Below, in pieces: positions 52,571-60,902 of a DNA stretch of 64,000 bases (its first letter is position 1; the number at the start of each line of letters is the position of its first letter). Source of the stretch: Puniceibacterium confluentis (lineage in GTDB: Bacteria; Pseudomonadota; Alphaproteobacteria; Rhodobacterales; Rhodobacteraceae). The notes under the pieces were generated by a model that saw only the letters and a program-made list of their open reading frames with translations, had not been told where the DNA came from and did no database searches. The stretch spans positions 186,001 through 250,000 of the forward strand of contig NZ_VOJI01000005.1 of the NCBI RefSeq assembly GCF_007923445.1, in the 5' to 3' direction. Position numbers and translations under genes: made by a program.

Positions 52571-53917
52571 ATGTCCTCCGCCATGAAGAACTACCTGCGC
52601 AAACATCCCGAGGTCCGCACGATCCGTGTTGCCGCAGCCGACCTCAACGGCCAGCCGCGCGGCAAGCGTGTGCCGTCACGCTTTGCCGACAAGGTGGTCG
52701 AGGATGGCACGCGGTTTCCGCTGTCGGTGCTGAACCTCGATATCTGGGGCGAAGACGTTGACGACAGCCCGCTGGTGTTCGAATCCGGCGATGCCGACGG
52801 CGTGCTGAAGCCGACCGAGCGCGGCTTTGTGCCGATGCCCTGGCTGGAAGCGCCGACCGCCCTGCTGCCGATCTGGATGTTCCGCGAAGACGGACGCCCC
52901 TACGACGGCGATCCGCGCCAGGCGCTGCGCGCGGTGGTGGATCGCTACAAGGACAAGGGTCTGACCCCGGTTGTGGCGGTCGAACTGGAATTCTTCCTGA
53001 TCGACGACTCGGGGCGCAACCTGCAGGTGCCGATTTCGCCGCGTTCGTCGAAACGGCGCAAGGCCGCGGAAACCATGTCGATCCGGGCGCTCGACCAGTT
53101 CGACACCTTCTTTACCGATCTCTACGACGCCTGCGAAGCGATGGACATTCCAGCCGACACCGCCATTTCCGAGGCGGGCCTGGGCCAGTTCGAGATCAAC
53201 CTGATGCACGGCGACGATGCCCTGCGCGCCGCCGACGATGCCTGGCTGTTCAAGATGCTGGTCAAGGGGCTGGCACGCCGCCACGGCTTTGCCGCCTCGT
53301 TCATGGCGAAACCCTACGAGGATTACGCCGGCTCTGGCCTGCACACCCATTTTTCCGTTGTCGACCGGAACGGCGCGAACATCTTTGACGACGGCGGGCC
53401 ACGGGGCACCGCACTGATGCGCCACGCCGTGGCCGGCTGTCTGAACGCCATGCACGATTCCTCGCTGATCTTTGCGCCACATCTCAATTCCTTCGACCGC
53501 ATGGTGCCGGGGGCGCATGCGCCGTCGGGCATCTGCTGGGCCTATGAGAACCGCACGGTGGCAATCCGCATTCCCTCGGGCAGTTCTGCCGCGCGGCGGA
53601 TCGAGCACCGGGTCGCAGGGGGGGACGTCAACCCCTATCTGATGCTGGCGGCAATCCTGGGTGCCGCTCTGAACGGGATCGAGGATGGCGTGGAGCCGCC
53701 GGATCCCGTGACCGGCAACGCCTATGCGCTGGACCTGCCGCGGATTCCGACCACCTGGGGCGATGCGATCGACGCTTTTGAAAACAGCACCGAAGTGCCG
53801 CGCATCTTTTCCGCGGAACTGATCCGCAACCTTGTCCTGACCAAGCGGCAGGAACTGTTCTACATGGCCGAACTCAGCCCCAACGAACAGGTCGAGATCT
53901 ACCTCGACACGGTGTGA
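52571..53917 (+). CDS. glutamine synthetase-family gamma-glutamyl ligase 1 (PuuA-like)
   Basis: A 448-residue GS-fold ligase. Metal and ATP-binding segments are present: VVAVELEFFLID, EAGLGQFEINLMHGDD, FMAKPYEDYAGSGLHTHFSV, and NRTVAIRIPSGSSAARRIEHRVAGGDVNPYLMLAAI. The central loop PISPRSSKRRKAAETMSIRALDQFDTFFTDLY is of the PuuA/GlnA-like branch, and the NRxxxIRxP segment and missing adenylylation tyrosine motif separate it from housekeeping GlnA. It probably glutamylates an amine such as putrescine. A second ligase follows at 54680. Confidence 0.85.
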   Translation: MSSAMKNYLRKHPEVRTIRVAAADLNGQPRGKRVPSRFADKVVEDGTRFPLSVLNLDIWGEDVDDSPLVFESGDADGVLKPTERGFVPMPWLEAPTALLPIWMFREDGRPYDGDPRQALRAVVDRYKDKGLTPVVAVELEFFLIDDSGRNLQVPISPRSSKRRKAAETMSIRALDQFDTFFTDLYDACEAMDIPADTAISEAGLGQFEINLMHGDDALRAADDAWLFKMLVKGLARRHGFAASFMAKPYEDYAGSGLHTHFSVVDRNGANIFDDGGPRGTALMRHAVAGCLNAMHDSSLIFAPHLNSFDRMVPGAHAPSGICWAYENRTVAIRIPSGSSAARRIEHRVAGGDVNPYLMLAAILGAALNGIEDGVEPPDPVTGNAYALDLPRIPTTWGDAIDAFENSTEVPRIFSAELIRNLVLTKRQELFYMAELSPNEQVEIYLDTV

Positions 53918-53999
53918 CACCGGCGGCGGACAGGCGGCCCCTTGCTGCCACTCCGCTGCCTCTCTACCTTAGGGATGACAGTCCAAAAATCGGGGCCAC

Positions 54000-54683
54000 A
54001 TGAAAATCGGCATTCTGCAAACCGGCCATGTCGCGGACGACCTCGTCGCCGAGAACGGCGACTATCCGGAAATCTTCGCAACGTTCCTTGCGGGGCGCGG
54101 CCTGAGCTTTGACAACTACGCCGTTGTCGACGGCCAGTTCCCCGAGGGCCCCGACGCCGCCGAAGGCTGGCTGATCACCGGATCGCGTTTCGGCGCCTAC
54201 GAGGATCACCCCTGGATCGCGCCGCTCGAACAGTTGGTCCGCGACATCTACGCGACGGGCCGCCCGTTGATCGGCGTTTGCTTTGGCCATCAGATCATCG
54301 CCCAGGCACTGGGGGGGCGGGTCGAGAAATTTTCCGGCGGCTGGTCGGTGGGGCGCAAGCCCTACGTGCTGAACGGCGAGGAGGTGAACCTGAACGCCTG
54401 GCACCAGGATCAGGTGACCGCCCTGCCCGAAGGCGCGCAGACCGTGTGCAGCACCGACTTTTGCGCCCATGCCGCCCTGCTGTACGGCGACAGGATCTTT
54501 ACCATCCAGCCACATCCGGAAATCAACCGCACCTACATCAAGGGCCTGCTGGAGCGCCGCGCCGTCGGCGTGGTGCCCGAGACCCTGCGCCAGTCCGCGC
54601 TTGGCGAGTTGGACAAGAGCACGGACAGCGACCGGCTGGCAGACCTGTTTGCGCTGTTTTTCCGGGAAAAGAGGATTGCATGA
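54000..54683 (+). CDS. class I glutamine amidotransferase (GMP synthase-like)
   Basis: A 227-residue glutaminase-fold hydrolase with the triad C94 (GVCFGHQ), H172 and E174 (QPHPEI). The elbow GVCFGHQ places it with GuaA-like GATases, not with the C26 family of E. coli PuuD. In this context it may hydrolyse a gamma-glutamyl intermediate or supply ammonia. The stop overlaps the start of ligase 2 (ATGA), indicating coupled translation and a shared pathway. Confidence 0.85.
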   Translation: MKIGILQTGHVADDLVAENGDYPEIFATFLAGRGLSFDNYAVVDGQFPEGPDAAEGWLITGSRFGAYEDHPWIAPLEQLVRDIYATGRPLIGVCFGHQIIAQALGGRVEKFSGGWSVGRKPYVLNGEEVNLNAWHQDQVTALPEGAQTVCSTDFCAHAALLYGDRIFTIQPHPEINRTYIKGLLERRAVGVVPETLRQSALGELDKSTDSDRLADLFALFFREKRIA

Positions 54684-56041
54684 GCGACTGGAGTGACGAA
54701 CTTCCCGAAGCCGCGCGGACCTATCTGGCAGACCGCCGGCTCGACGAAGTCGAATGTATCATCTCGGACCTGCCGGGCATCGCCAGGGGCAAGGCGGTTC
54801 CGGCGTCGAAATTTGCGCGGCAGAAATATTTCCACCTGCCGGATTCGATCTTTTTCCAGACCATCACCGGTGACTGGGGCGAAGCGGCGGATGAAAACGA
54901 AGGCTTCATCGAACGCGACATGATCCTGAAACCGGACATGAGCACCGCCACGGCCGCGCCCTGGACAGGTGACTGGACACTGCAGGTGATCCATGATGCC
55001 TATGACCGCAAGGACCGCCCCGTCGGCTGCGCGCCGCGCAATGTGCTGAAACGGGTGTGCGATCTCTACAAGGCGCAGGGCTGGCAGCCGGTGGTGGCGC
55101 CGGAAATGGAATTCTTCCTGGTTGCGCGCAACATTGACCCCGCCAAGAACATCGAACCGATGATGGGGCGTTCGGGCCGCCCTGCCGCCGCGCGACAGGC
55201 CTATTCCATGACCGCGGTGGACGAATTCGGCCCGGTGATCGACGATATCTACGACTTTGCCGAAGCCCAGGGCTTTGAAATCGACGGCATCACCCAGGAG
55301 GGCGGCGCCGGTCAGCTGGAAATAAACCTGCGTCACGGCGACCCGGTGAAACTGGCCGACGAGGTGTTCTATTTCAAGCGGCTGATCCGCGAGGCGGCGC
55401 TGCGCCACAACTGCTTTGCCACCTTCATGGCCAAGCCGATCGCCGACGAGCCGGGCAGCGCCATGCACATCCATCATTCGGTGCTGGACACCGCCACCGG
55501 CAAGAGCATTTTCACCGGCCCGGCAGGCGGCGAGACGGATGCGTTTTTCAATTTCATTGCCGGGCTGCAGGTACACATGCCCGCCGCCCTGGCGGTCATG
55601 GCCCCTTATGTGAACAGCTATCGGCGCTACGTGAAGGACCACGCCGCGCCGATCAATCTGGAATGGGGGCGCGACAACCGCACGACAGGCATCCGCATTC
55701 CGCTGTCCGGGCCGGAATCGCGCCGGATCGAGAACCGCATCGCCGGCATGGACTGCAATCCCTATCTCGGGATTGCAGCCTCGCTGGCCTGCGGCTACCT
55801 CGGCATGATGCAGGAACTGCGCCCGTCGAAGCAGTTCAAGGGTGACGCCTATGAAGGCGAAGGCGACATTCCCCGGGTGCTGGGGCAGGCGCTGGATCTC
55901 TTTGATGCCTCCAAAGACCTGCACGACGTGCTGGGGCGCGAATTCGCCCGGGTCTATTCGATCGTCAAGCGCACCGAATACGAGGAGTTCCTGCAGGTGA
56001 TCTCGCCCTGGGAGCGCGAGCACCTGTTGCTGAACGTCTGA
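54680..56041 (+). CDS. glutamine synthetase-family gamma-glutamyl ligase 2 (PuuA-like)
   Basis: A 453-residue GS-fold ligase. Landmarks are VECIISDLPGIARGKAVPASKF, VVAPEMEFFLVAR, QEGGAGQLEINLRHGDP, FMAKPIADEPGSAMHIHHSVLD and NRTTGIRIPLSGPESRRIENRIAGMDCNPYLGIAASLACG. It resembles ligase 1 along its length but has the longer N-terminal domain and differs around the amine-binding loop, so the two may use different amines. It is translationally coupled to the amidotransferase. Confidence 0.87.
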   Translation: MSDWSDELPEAARTYLADRRLDEVECIISDLPGIARGKAVPASKFARQKYFHLPDSIFFQTITGDWGEAADENEGFIERDMILKPDMSTATAAPWTGDWTLQVIHDAYDRKDRPVGCAPRNVLKRVCDLYKAQGWQPVVAPEMEFFLVARNIDPAKNIEPMMGRSGRPAAARQAYSMTAVDEFGPVIDDIYDFAEAQGFEIDGITQEGGAGQLEINLRHGDPVKLADEVFYFKRLIREAALRHNCFATFMAKPIADEPGSAMHIHHSVLDTATGKSIFTGPAGGETDAFFNFIAGLQVHMPAALAVMAPYVNSYRRYVKDHAAPINLEWGRDNRTTGIRIPLSGPESRRIENRIAGMDCNPYLGIAASLACGYLGMMQELRPSKQFKGDAYEGEGDIPRVLGQALDLFDASKDLHDVLGREFARVYSIVKRTEYEEFLQVISPWEREHLLLNV

Positions 56042-56084
56042 CATTCTGCCCGGCCGGACCGGGGGCGCGGCCCCCGGACCCCCG

Positions 56085-56105
56085 GAGTATTTTCGAAGAG
56101 AAGAA
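56085..56105 (+). repeat. intergenic 21-bp element, copy 3
   Basis: Forward reading is GAGTATTT, TCG, AAGAGAAGAA, the reverse complement of copies 1 and 2. A GC hairpin (GGGGGCGCGGCCCCC, about 56061-56075) and CCCCCGG lie next to the GAGTATTT side, so here the hairpin is on the other flank. It ends 16 nt before the oxidase ATG. Confidence 0.65.
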
Positions 56106-56121
56106 ATCGGGAGCCGGGCAG

Positions 56122-57426
56122 ATGGACCTGCTGTTTTCCAACGACAGGCGGGGGCACTATCCGCCCAGCTGGTATGCCGCCACCGCCGACTCCCTGCCGC
56201 CCTTTGCGGCGCTGAAGGGAGACACACGCGCCGATGTCTGCATCGTGGGTGGCGGCTACACCGGGCTGTCCGCAGCCCTGCATCTGGCGCAGGCCGGTCT
56301 GGATGTGGTGCTGCTCGAGGCGCACCGGGTCGGGTTCGGCGCCTCCGGGCGCAACGGCGGACAGCTGGGGTCCGGTCAGCGCCAGGATCAGACCGTGCTG
56401 GAGTCGATGGTTGGCGCAGACCACGCGCGCCAGCTCTGGGAGATGGGGGAAGCGGCAAAGGCGCTTGTCCGCAGCCTGATCGCAGAGCACCGGATCGACT
56501 GCCATCTGAAGCCCGGCGTGGCCTGGACCGCCTCGTCAGAGCGCGACGTCGGCCATCTGCACGCTTACGCCGCGCATCTGTCACGGCGTTATGAGTATGA
56601 CCGGATAGAGGTGCTGGACCGGGGCGCCTGTTTTGCCCTCTGCCCGTCGCCGGATTATCGCGGCGGGATACTGGACATGGGCGCCGGGCATCTGCACCCG
56701 CTTCGCTTTGCCCAGGGGCTGGCGCGGGCCGCTGCGGCCGCCGGCGCACGCCTCCACGAGGCGAGCCATGTCCATCACATCACCAGGGGCGACACCGCCG
56801 TTGTCCAGACCGACGCCGGCCGGGTCACTGCGCGCCATGTCATCCTTGCCGCGAATGGCTACCTTGGCGGGCTGGAGCCGAAGGTTTCCGCCCGGGTGAT
56901 GCCGATCAATAATTTCATCGTCGCGACCGAGCCGCTGGGCACACGCGCACGGGAGGTGCTGACCCGGGACGTGGCGGTGGCAGATTCGCGGTTCGTGGTG
57001 AATTATTTCAGGCTCAGTCACGACGGGCGGCTGCTGTTCGGCGGCGGCGAAAGTTACGGCTACCGCTTTCCCCGCGACATCCGCGCCGTGGCGCGCAAAC
57101 CGATGCTGAGGGTTTTTCCGCAGCTTCGGGACGTCAGTCTGGACTACGCCTGGGGCGGCACCCTCGCCATCACCATGAAACGGATGCCTTACCTGACCCG
57201 GCCGGCGCCAAATATGCTGTCGGCCTCGGGATATTCGGGCCACGGTGTCGGCACGGCGGTGCATGCGGGCAAGCTCATGGCGCAGGCCATCCAGGGCCAG
57301 GCCGCGGGTTTTGACACCCTCGCCGCCGTGCCCCTGCCCGCCTTTCCGGGCGGGGGGATGCTGCGCAGCCCGCTGCTGGCTCTGGCGATGAGCTGGTATG
57401 CGCTGCGGGACCGGCTGGGGCTGTAG
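56122..57426 (+). CDS. FAD-dependent amine oxidoreductase (PuuB/DadA family)
   Basis: A 434-residue flavoprotein. The FAD dinucleotide motif is VCIVGGGYTGLSAALHLAQAGLDVVLLEA (about 39-67), followed by GFGASGRNGGQLGSGQ. The C-terminal SGYSGHGVGTAVHAGKLMAQAI is the DAO-family FAD/substrate motif. It best matches gamma-glutamylputrescine oxidoreductase (PuuB). It should oxidise the gamma-glutamylated amine to an aldehyde. No aldehyde dehydrogenase (PuuC) or transaminase (PuuE) gene follows within the window. Confidence 0.88.
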   Translation: MDLLFSNDRRGHYPPSWYAATADSLPPFAALKGDTRADVCIVGGGYTGLSAALHLAQAGLDVVLLEAHRVGFGASGRNGGQLGSGQRQDQTVLESMVGADHARQLWEMGEAAKALVRSLIAEHRIDCHLKPGVAWTASSERDVGHLHAYAAHLSRRYEYDRIEVLDRGACFALCPSPDYRGGILDMGAGHLHPLRFAQGLARAAAAAGARLHEASHVHHITRGDTAVVQTDAGRVTARHVILAANGYLGGLEPKVSARVMPINNFIVATEPLGTRAREVLTRDVAVADSRFVVNYFRLSHDGRLLFGGGESYGYRFPRDIRAVARKPMLRVFPQLRDVSLDYAWGGTLAITMKRMPYLTRPAPNMLSASGYSGHGVGTAVHAGKLMAQAIQGQAAGFDTLAAVPLPAFPGGGMLRSPLLALAMSWYALRDRLGL

Positions 57427-57651
57427 CAACCCGGCGCGCGCTGCGCGCTTGGCGGCGTCACTGTCCTGAGCGGGCGGCCGATCAACGCAGGTCACGCCCG
57501 TATGCCGGCCATAGGTCCTGGCGCACGGCGGGCGCGAACCTGCGCCCTGTCCGATTTCCAGGGCCGACCCGGATATCCGGCCGCCACATCAGTGTGCGGC
57601 GGCCCGTTTCGATGCGCCCGGCATCGCGACCGGTCGTCAAGCAGACCGCTG

Positions 57652-58200
57652 TCAGCCGCCCATCTTGTTGAGCTTTTTCTGCAGGGCCGCGAGCTCTTTC
57701 TTGATCGCTTCGAGGTCTTCGGGTGTGCCCTCTTCCTCGGGAGCGGGGCCGGACCACTGTTTGCCGACCGATCCCGACACCGCCTTGAGGAAGGCTTCTT
57801 GCTGGGCCTGGACCGCTTCGAATCCCGGCATCTTGGTCATCGGATTGATCGAGCTCATGTTCTCGACCCACTTCGACTGGCTGTCGCGGAACATCTCGAA
57901 GCTTTGGGCCAGAAACTGTGGCACAACGCTGGTGGCCTGCGTCGTGTAACTGCGCACGAGGTCGGTCAGGACGTTGATCGGCAGGACGCTCTCGCCCTTG
58001 CTTTCGTGCTCAGCCACGATCTGTAGCAGATATTGACGCGTCAGGTCGTCACCCGACTTCAGGTCGACGATCTTGACCTCGCGGCCCACACGGATGAAAC
58101 CAGCGATATCCTCAAGAGTGACGTAATCACTGGTCTCGGTGTTGTAGAGCCTGCGACTTGCGTAGCGTTTGATCAGCAGCGGTTTGTCCGGGTCAGCCAC
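57652..58200 (-). CDS. phaR: polyhydroxyalkanoate synthesis repressor PhaR
   Basis: A 182-residue repressor that binds DNA and PHA granules. The N-terminal PHB/PHA-accumulation DNA-binding domain reads LLIKRYASRRLYNTETSDYVTLEDIAGFIRVGREVKIVD, followed by the PHB_acc domains (LTRQYLLQIVAEHE) and a C-terminal coiled coil (EDLEAIKKELAALQKKLNKMGG). The GTG at 58200 is preceded by GGAGGG at 5 nt; an upstream in-frame ATG would bypass that site. It lies downstream of phaP beyond a terminator and has a TGC-rich dyad of its own at 58270. Confidence 0.95.
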   Translation of the reverse strand: MADPDKPLLIKRYASRRLYNTETSDYVTLEDIAGFIRVGREVKIVDLKSGDDLTRQYLLQIVAEHESKGESVLPINVLTDLVRSYTTQATSVVPQFLAQSFEMFRDSQSKWVENMSSINPMTKMPGFEAVQAQQEAFLKAVSGSVGKQWSGPAPEEEGTPEDLEAIKKELAALQKKLNKMGG

Positions 58201-58269
58201 GGGGTCCCTCCCAAGAATGCAGCGGTGCAGCAAAGTCTAGGCCGCTGTCGGGCAAATGAAAAGGCTTAG

Positions 58270-58279
58270 CTGCGCGCAG
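58270..58279. promoter_or_regulatory. candidate PhaR box upstream of phaR
   Basis: CTGC GC GCAG (2-nt spacer) lies about 70 nt before the phaR start. TGCAGC direct repeats at about 58218-58231 add further TGC-rich half sites. Autoregulation by PhaR is known in Paracoccus; use of this site is inferred. Confidence 0.4.
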
Positions 58280-58301
58280 GTGCACATGGATCCTCCGGCA
58301 C

Positions 58302-58333
58302 GAAAAAGGGCGGGTTCCGAAGAACCCGCCCTT
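58302..58333 (-). terminator. rho-independent terminator of phaP
   Basis: A perfect 12-bp stem AAGGGCGGGTTC / GAACCCGCCCTT with a 4-nt loop, followed in minus-strand direction by TTTTTCG. It lies 80 nt after the phaP stop. Confidence 0.92.
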
Positions 58334-58412
58334 GAGTTGTACCGTTTGGGAGGAGAACGGCACGACTCGAACAGCTTTGCAGGCCCTTCGGGCCGCGCAC
58401 CCGTGCGTTGGC

Positions 58413-58871
58413 TTACTTGACCGGCGCGGCTGTCGCTGCTTTCTTGGCAGCTGCAGTGGCGTCGTTGGTGGCCTTCTTGATCGCGGCGGAAGCATCCTCG
58501 GTGATGTCCTTGCCGGCAGCCATCATCAGCTCGACAGTGTCCATCTGCACCTTTTTCGCGATTTCAGCGAAAGCGGACATGTTCTCGGCGGCGGTTTCGG
58601 CCTGAGCGGATGCGAAGTCGGTCATCGCCTTGGCGTAGTCAGCGGGCTCGGACTTGGCTTTGGACATTTCGGCCAGCTTGGCAAGCGTGTCCTTGGTCCA
58701 CTTGGTCGAGATTTCGGTCGACTTGCCAGCGGCTTCCAGAGCCACACCCGAGAGCTTTTCGCTCAGGGTTGCAGTGGTCTTGAACGCGTCGTCCATGGCT
58801 TTGGTGTCGACCGGGAATGCGCCCATCATGTCTTTGATTGCGGCGGTGAAATCTTGTGCTTTAGCAGCCAT
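58413..58871 (-). CDS. phaP: phasin (PHA granule-associated protein)
   Basis: A 152-residue, Ala/Lys-rich, mostly helical protein that coats PHA granules. It begins MAAKAQDFTAAIKDMMGAFPVD, has the phasin helices FASAQAETAAENMSAFAEIAKKVQ, and ends in a lysine/alanine tail (AIKKATNDATAAAKKAATAAPVK). It is monocistronic, with its own promoter and terminator, as expected for a very highly expressed gene. Two TGC-rich boxes lie upstream. Confidence 0.94.
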   Translation of the reverse strand: MAAKAQDFTAAIKDMMGAFPVDTKAMDDAFKTTATLSEKLSGVALEAAGKSTEISTKWTKDTLAKLAEMSKAKSEPADYAKAMTDFASAQAETAAENMSAFAEIAKKVQMDTVELMMAAGKDITEDASAAIKKATNDATAAAKKAATAAPVK

Positions 58872-58927
58872 TTTAGTGATCCTTTCGCTTACGGCGGGCC
58901 CACCCCGCCTTTCCTGAAGCTGTCACC

Positions 58928-58979
58928 AATATGCATGCTGCGGCGCGGCATTTCAAGTAAAATTGCTGCGCCGCAGCAA
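58928..58979 (-). promoter_or_regulatory. phaP promoter with two candidate PhaR boxes
   Basis: On the minus strand TTGAAA (58956-58951), a 17-nt spacer and CATATT (58933-58928) form a promoter. One TGC-rich box, TGCTGCGGCGCGGCA (forward 58936-58950), fills the spacer; the other, TTGCTGCGCCGCAGCAA (58963-58979), is a near-perfect dyad just upstream of the -35. Its core is CTGC GCC GCAG, the published PhaR consensus form. The two boxes share 13 of 15 bases with centres 28 bp apart. Confidence 0.7.
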
Positions 58980-58990
58980 ACTTCTGCAAG

Positions 58991-60793
58991 CTATTGATTT
59001 GACTGTCTGGCTTTGATCTTCACATAGCTGCCGGGCGCCGGTTCAAGGCTCGGATGCTGCGAATCACCGGGGGTGCGCGCCTCGGTCCACTTCCCGGAAC
59101 GCTTGGCCAGCCAGGATTCCCAGCGCGGCCACCAGGACCCCTCACTGAACTCGGCCCCGTTCAGCCAGTCGTCCGGCGTGGCGCTCAGGTCATCGTTGGT
59201 ATAGTGGCCGTACTTCTTCTTGCTGGGCGGATTGACGATCCCGGCAATGTGCCCGGACTCCGAAACCACAAAGGTCTTGGAACGGCTGCCCATCCGCTGC
59301 ACCCCGCGGTAGCAGTCTTTCCACGCGGCGATATGATCGGTTTCGCAGGCGATGGACATCAACGGCACCGAAACGTCCCTGAGATCCAGGGTGTGGCCCA
59401 TAAGCTCGAACGTGCCATCAGCGAACTTGTTGTCCTGACACAGACGGCGCAGATATTGCACCGCCATCTTGCCCGGAAGGTTCGCCCCGTCGCCATTCCA
59501 GAACAGCAGATCAAAGGCCGGGGGCGTTTCCCCCATCATGTAACTCTTGATCGCCGGACCGTAGATCAGATCGTTCGAGCGCAGATAGGAAAACGTCCGC
59601 GCCATGATAAAGGACTTCAGCAGCCCGGTATCGCCGATCTCGTTTTCGATCCCGTCGATGAAATCGTTCTGCAGGAAGGGTGTGAATTCCCCCTGATCGC
59701 TGAAGTCGGTGAGCGCCGTGAAGAACGTCGCGGATTTGACCGAGGTGTCACCCTCCTGTTTCATCAGCGACAGGGTCAGCGCCAGTGTGGTTCCGGCAAT
59801 GCAGTAGCCAACGGCGTTGACCTGTTTCTGACGCGTGATCGCCTTGACCTCGCGGATGGCGGTCAGGAAGCCTTCGTCGATATAGGTGTCCAGACCGACA
59901 TCGCGATAACTTTCGTCCGGGTTGATCCAGCTCACCACAAACAGGGTGTAGCCCTGGTCGACAACCCAGCGGATCAGGCTGTTCTCGGGCTTCAGATCCA
60001 GAATGTAGAACTTGTTGATCCACGGCGGGAACAGAACAATCGGAATTTCCCGTACCTTCTCGGTGGTCGGACTGTACTGGATCAGTTCCAGCATCCGGTT
60101 GCGATAGACCACTTCGCCCTTGGCCGTGGCGATGTTCTTGCCGATTTCGAACGCGCCTTCGTCGGCCAGCCTCACCACCAGCTCACCGTTGTTGGCCTCG
60201 AGATCCGCGACCAGGTTCTCAAGCCCCTTCACCAGCGACGCCCCCTCGGTGTCCACCGCTTTCTGCAGCGCATCCGGGTTGGTCGAGAAAAAGTTGGTCG
60301 GTGCCATCATGTCAACGATCTGCCGCGCGAAATAGCGCAGGCGCCGCTTTTCGACCGGCTCCATGTCTTCGATATCCTCGACCGCCTGCTGCACTGCGGC
60401 GGCGTTGATCAGGTATTGCTGCTTGATGAAATTGAAATAGGGATGTGTATCCCACAACGGGTTGGAAAAGCGCCGGTCCTTGGGCCCGGGGTCTGCGGGG
60501 GCCTGCAGCTTGCCCTTGGCCAGAGCCTGCTGGGCCTCAACGAAATGGGTGACAGACTTGCCCCAGAAACTGATCTGATGCTCGAGGATCTTTGACGGAT
60601 TCTGAACCCATTCCTGCCAGTATGCGCTGACGGCCTTGCCGTAGAGGTCCTTTCCAGGGCCCGACAGGGCCGGGTTTACACGCTGCTTGCTGCCCATCGC
60701 GGCCAGGAGCCTTTGGGTCAGCGCCTCGACTTTGGTCAGGTTTTCGTTCAGCCGCTCAAGTTCTTCGGATGCGACGATGTCATTAGTTGTCAT
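58991..60793 (-). CDS. phaC: class I poly(3-hydroxyalkanoate) synthase
   Basis: A 600-residue polymerase of 3-hydroxyacyl-CoA. The N-terminal domain is followed by an alpha/beta-hydrolase fold with the catalytic triad C331 (GYCIAGT lipase-like box), D486 (ACETDHIAAW) and H515 (SESGHIAGIVNPP). LFPPWINKFYILDLKPENSLIRW and VVSWINPDESY are family hallmarks. I chose the ATG at 60793 because MTTNDIVASEELERLNENL fits the family; upstream codons overlap the promoter region shared with phaZ. The phaP gene follows with its own promoter. Confidence 0.97.
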   Translation of the reverse strand: MTTNDIVASEELERLNENLTKVEALTQRLLAAMGSKQRVNPALSGPGKDLYGKAVSAYWQEWVQNPSKILEHQISFWGKSVTHFVEAQQALAKGKLQAPADPGPKDRRFSNPLWDTHPYFNFIKQQYLINAAAVQQAVEDIEDMEPVEKRRLRYFARQIVDMMAPTNFFSTNPDALQKAVDTEGASLVKGLENLVADLEANNGELVVRLADEGAFEIGKNIATAKGEVVYRNRMLELIQYSPTTEKVREIPIVLFPPWINKFYILDLKPENSLIRWVVDQGYTLFVVSWINPDESYRDVGLDTYIDEGFLTAIREVKAITRQKQVNAVGYCIAGTTLALTLSLMKQEGDTSVKSATFFTALTDFSDQGEFTPFLQNDFIDGIENEIGDTGLLKSFIMARTFSYLRSNDLIYGPAIKSYMMGETPPAFDLLFWNGDGANLPGKMAVQYLRRLCQDNKFADGTFELMGHTLDLRDVSVPLMSIACETDHIAAWKDCYRGVQRMGSRSKTFVVSESGHIAGIVNPPSKKKYGHYTNDDLSATPDDWLNGAEFSEGSWWPRWESWLAKRSGKWTEARTPGDSQHPSLEPAPGSYVKIKARQSNQ

Positions 60794-60817
60794 TGCGAGA
60801 TTTCCCCCGTATCTTCG

Positions 60818-60828
60818 CTGCTGTGCAG
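60818..60828. promoter_or_regulatory. candidate PhaR box between phaC and phaZ
   Basis: CTGC TGT GCAG lies 25 nt before the phaC start and 75 nt before the phaZ start. It matches the CTGC-N3-GCAG dyad. Confidence 0.5.
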
Positions 60829-60902
60829 AATACCGTCGCCTCAGTCGGGGGGCAAAGCGACGATTTGGCCCGGACCCCGTTCCGGAAACAAGGAGACGCA
60901 AC

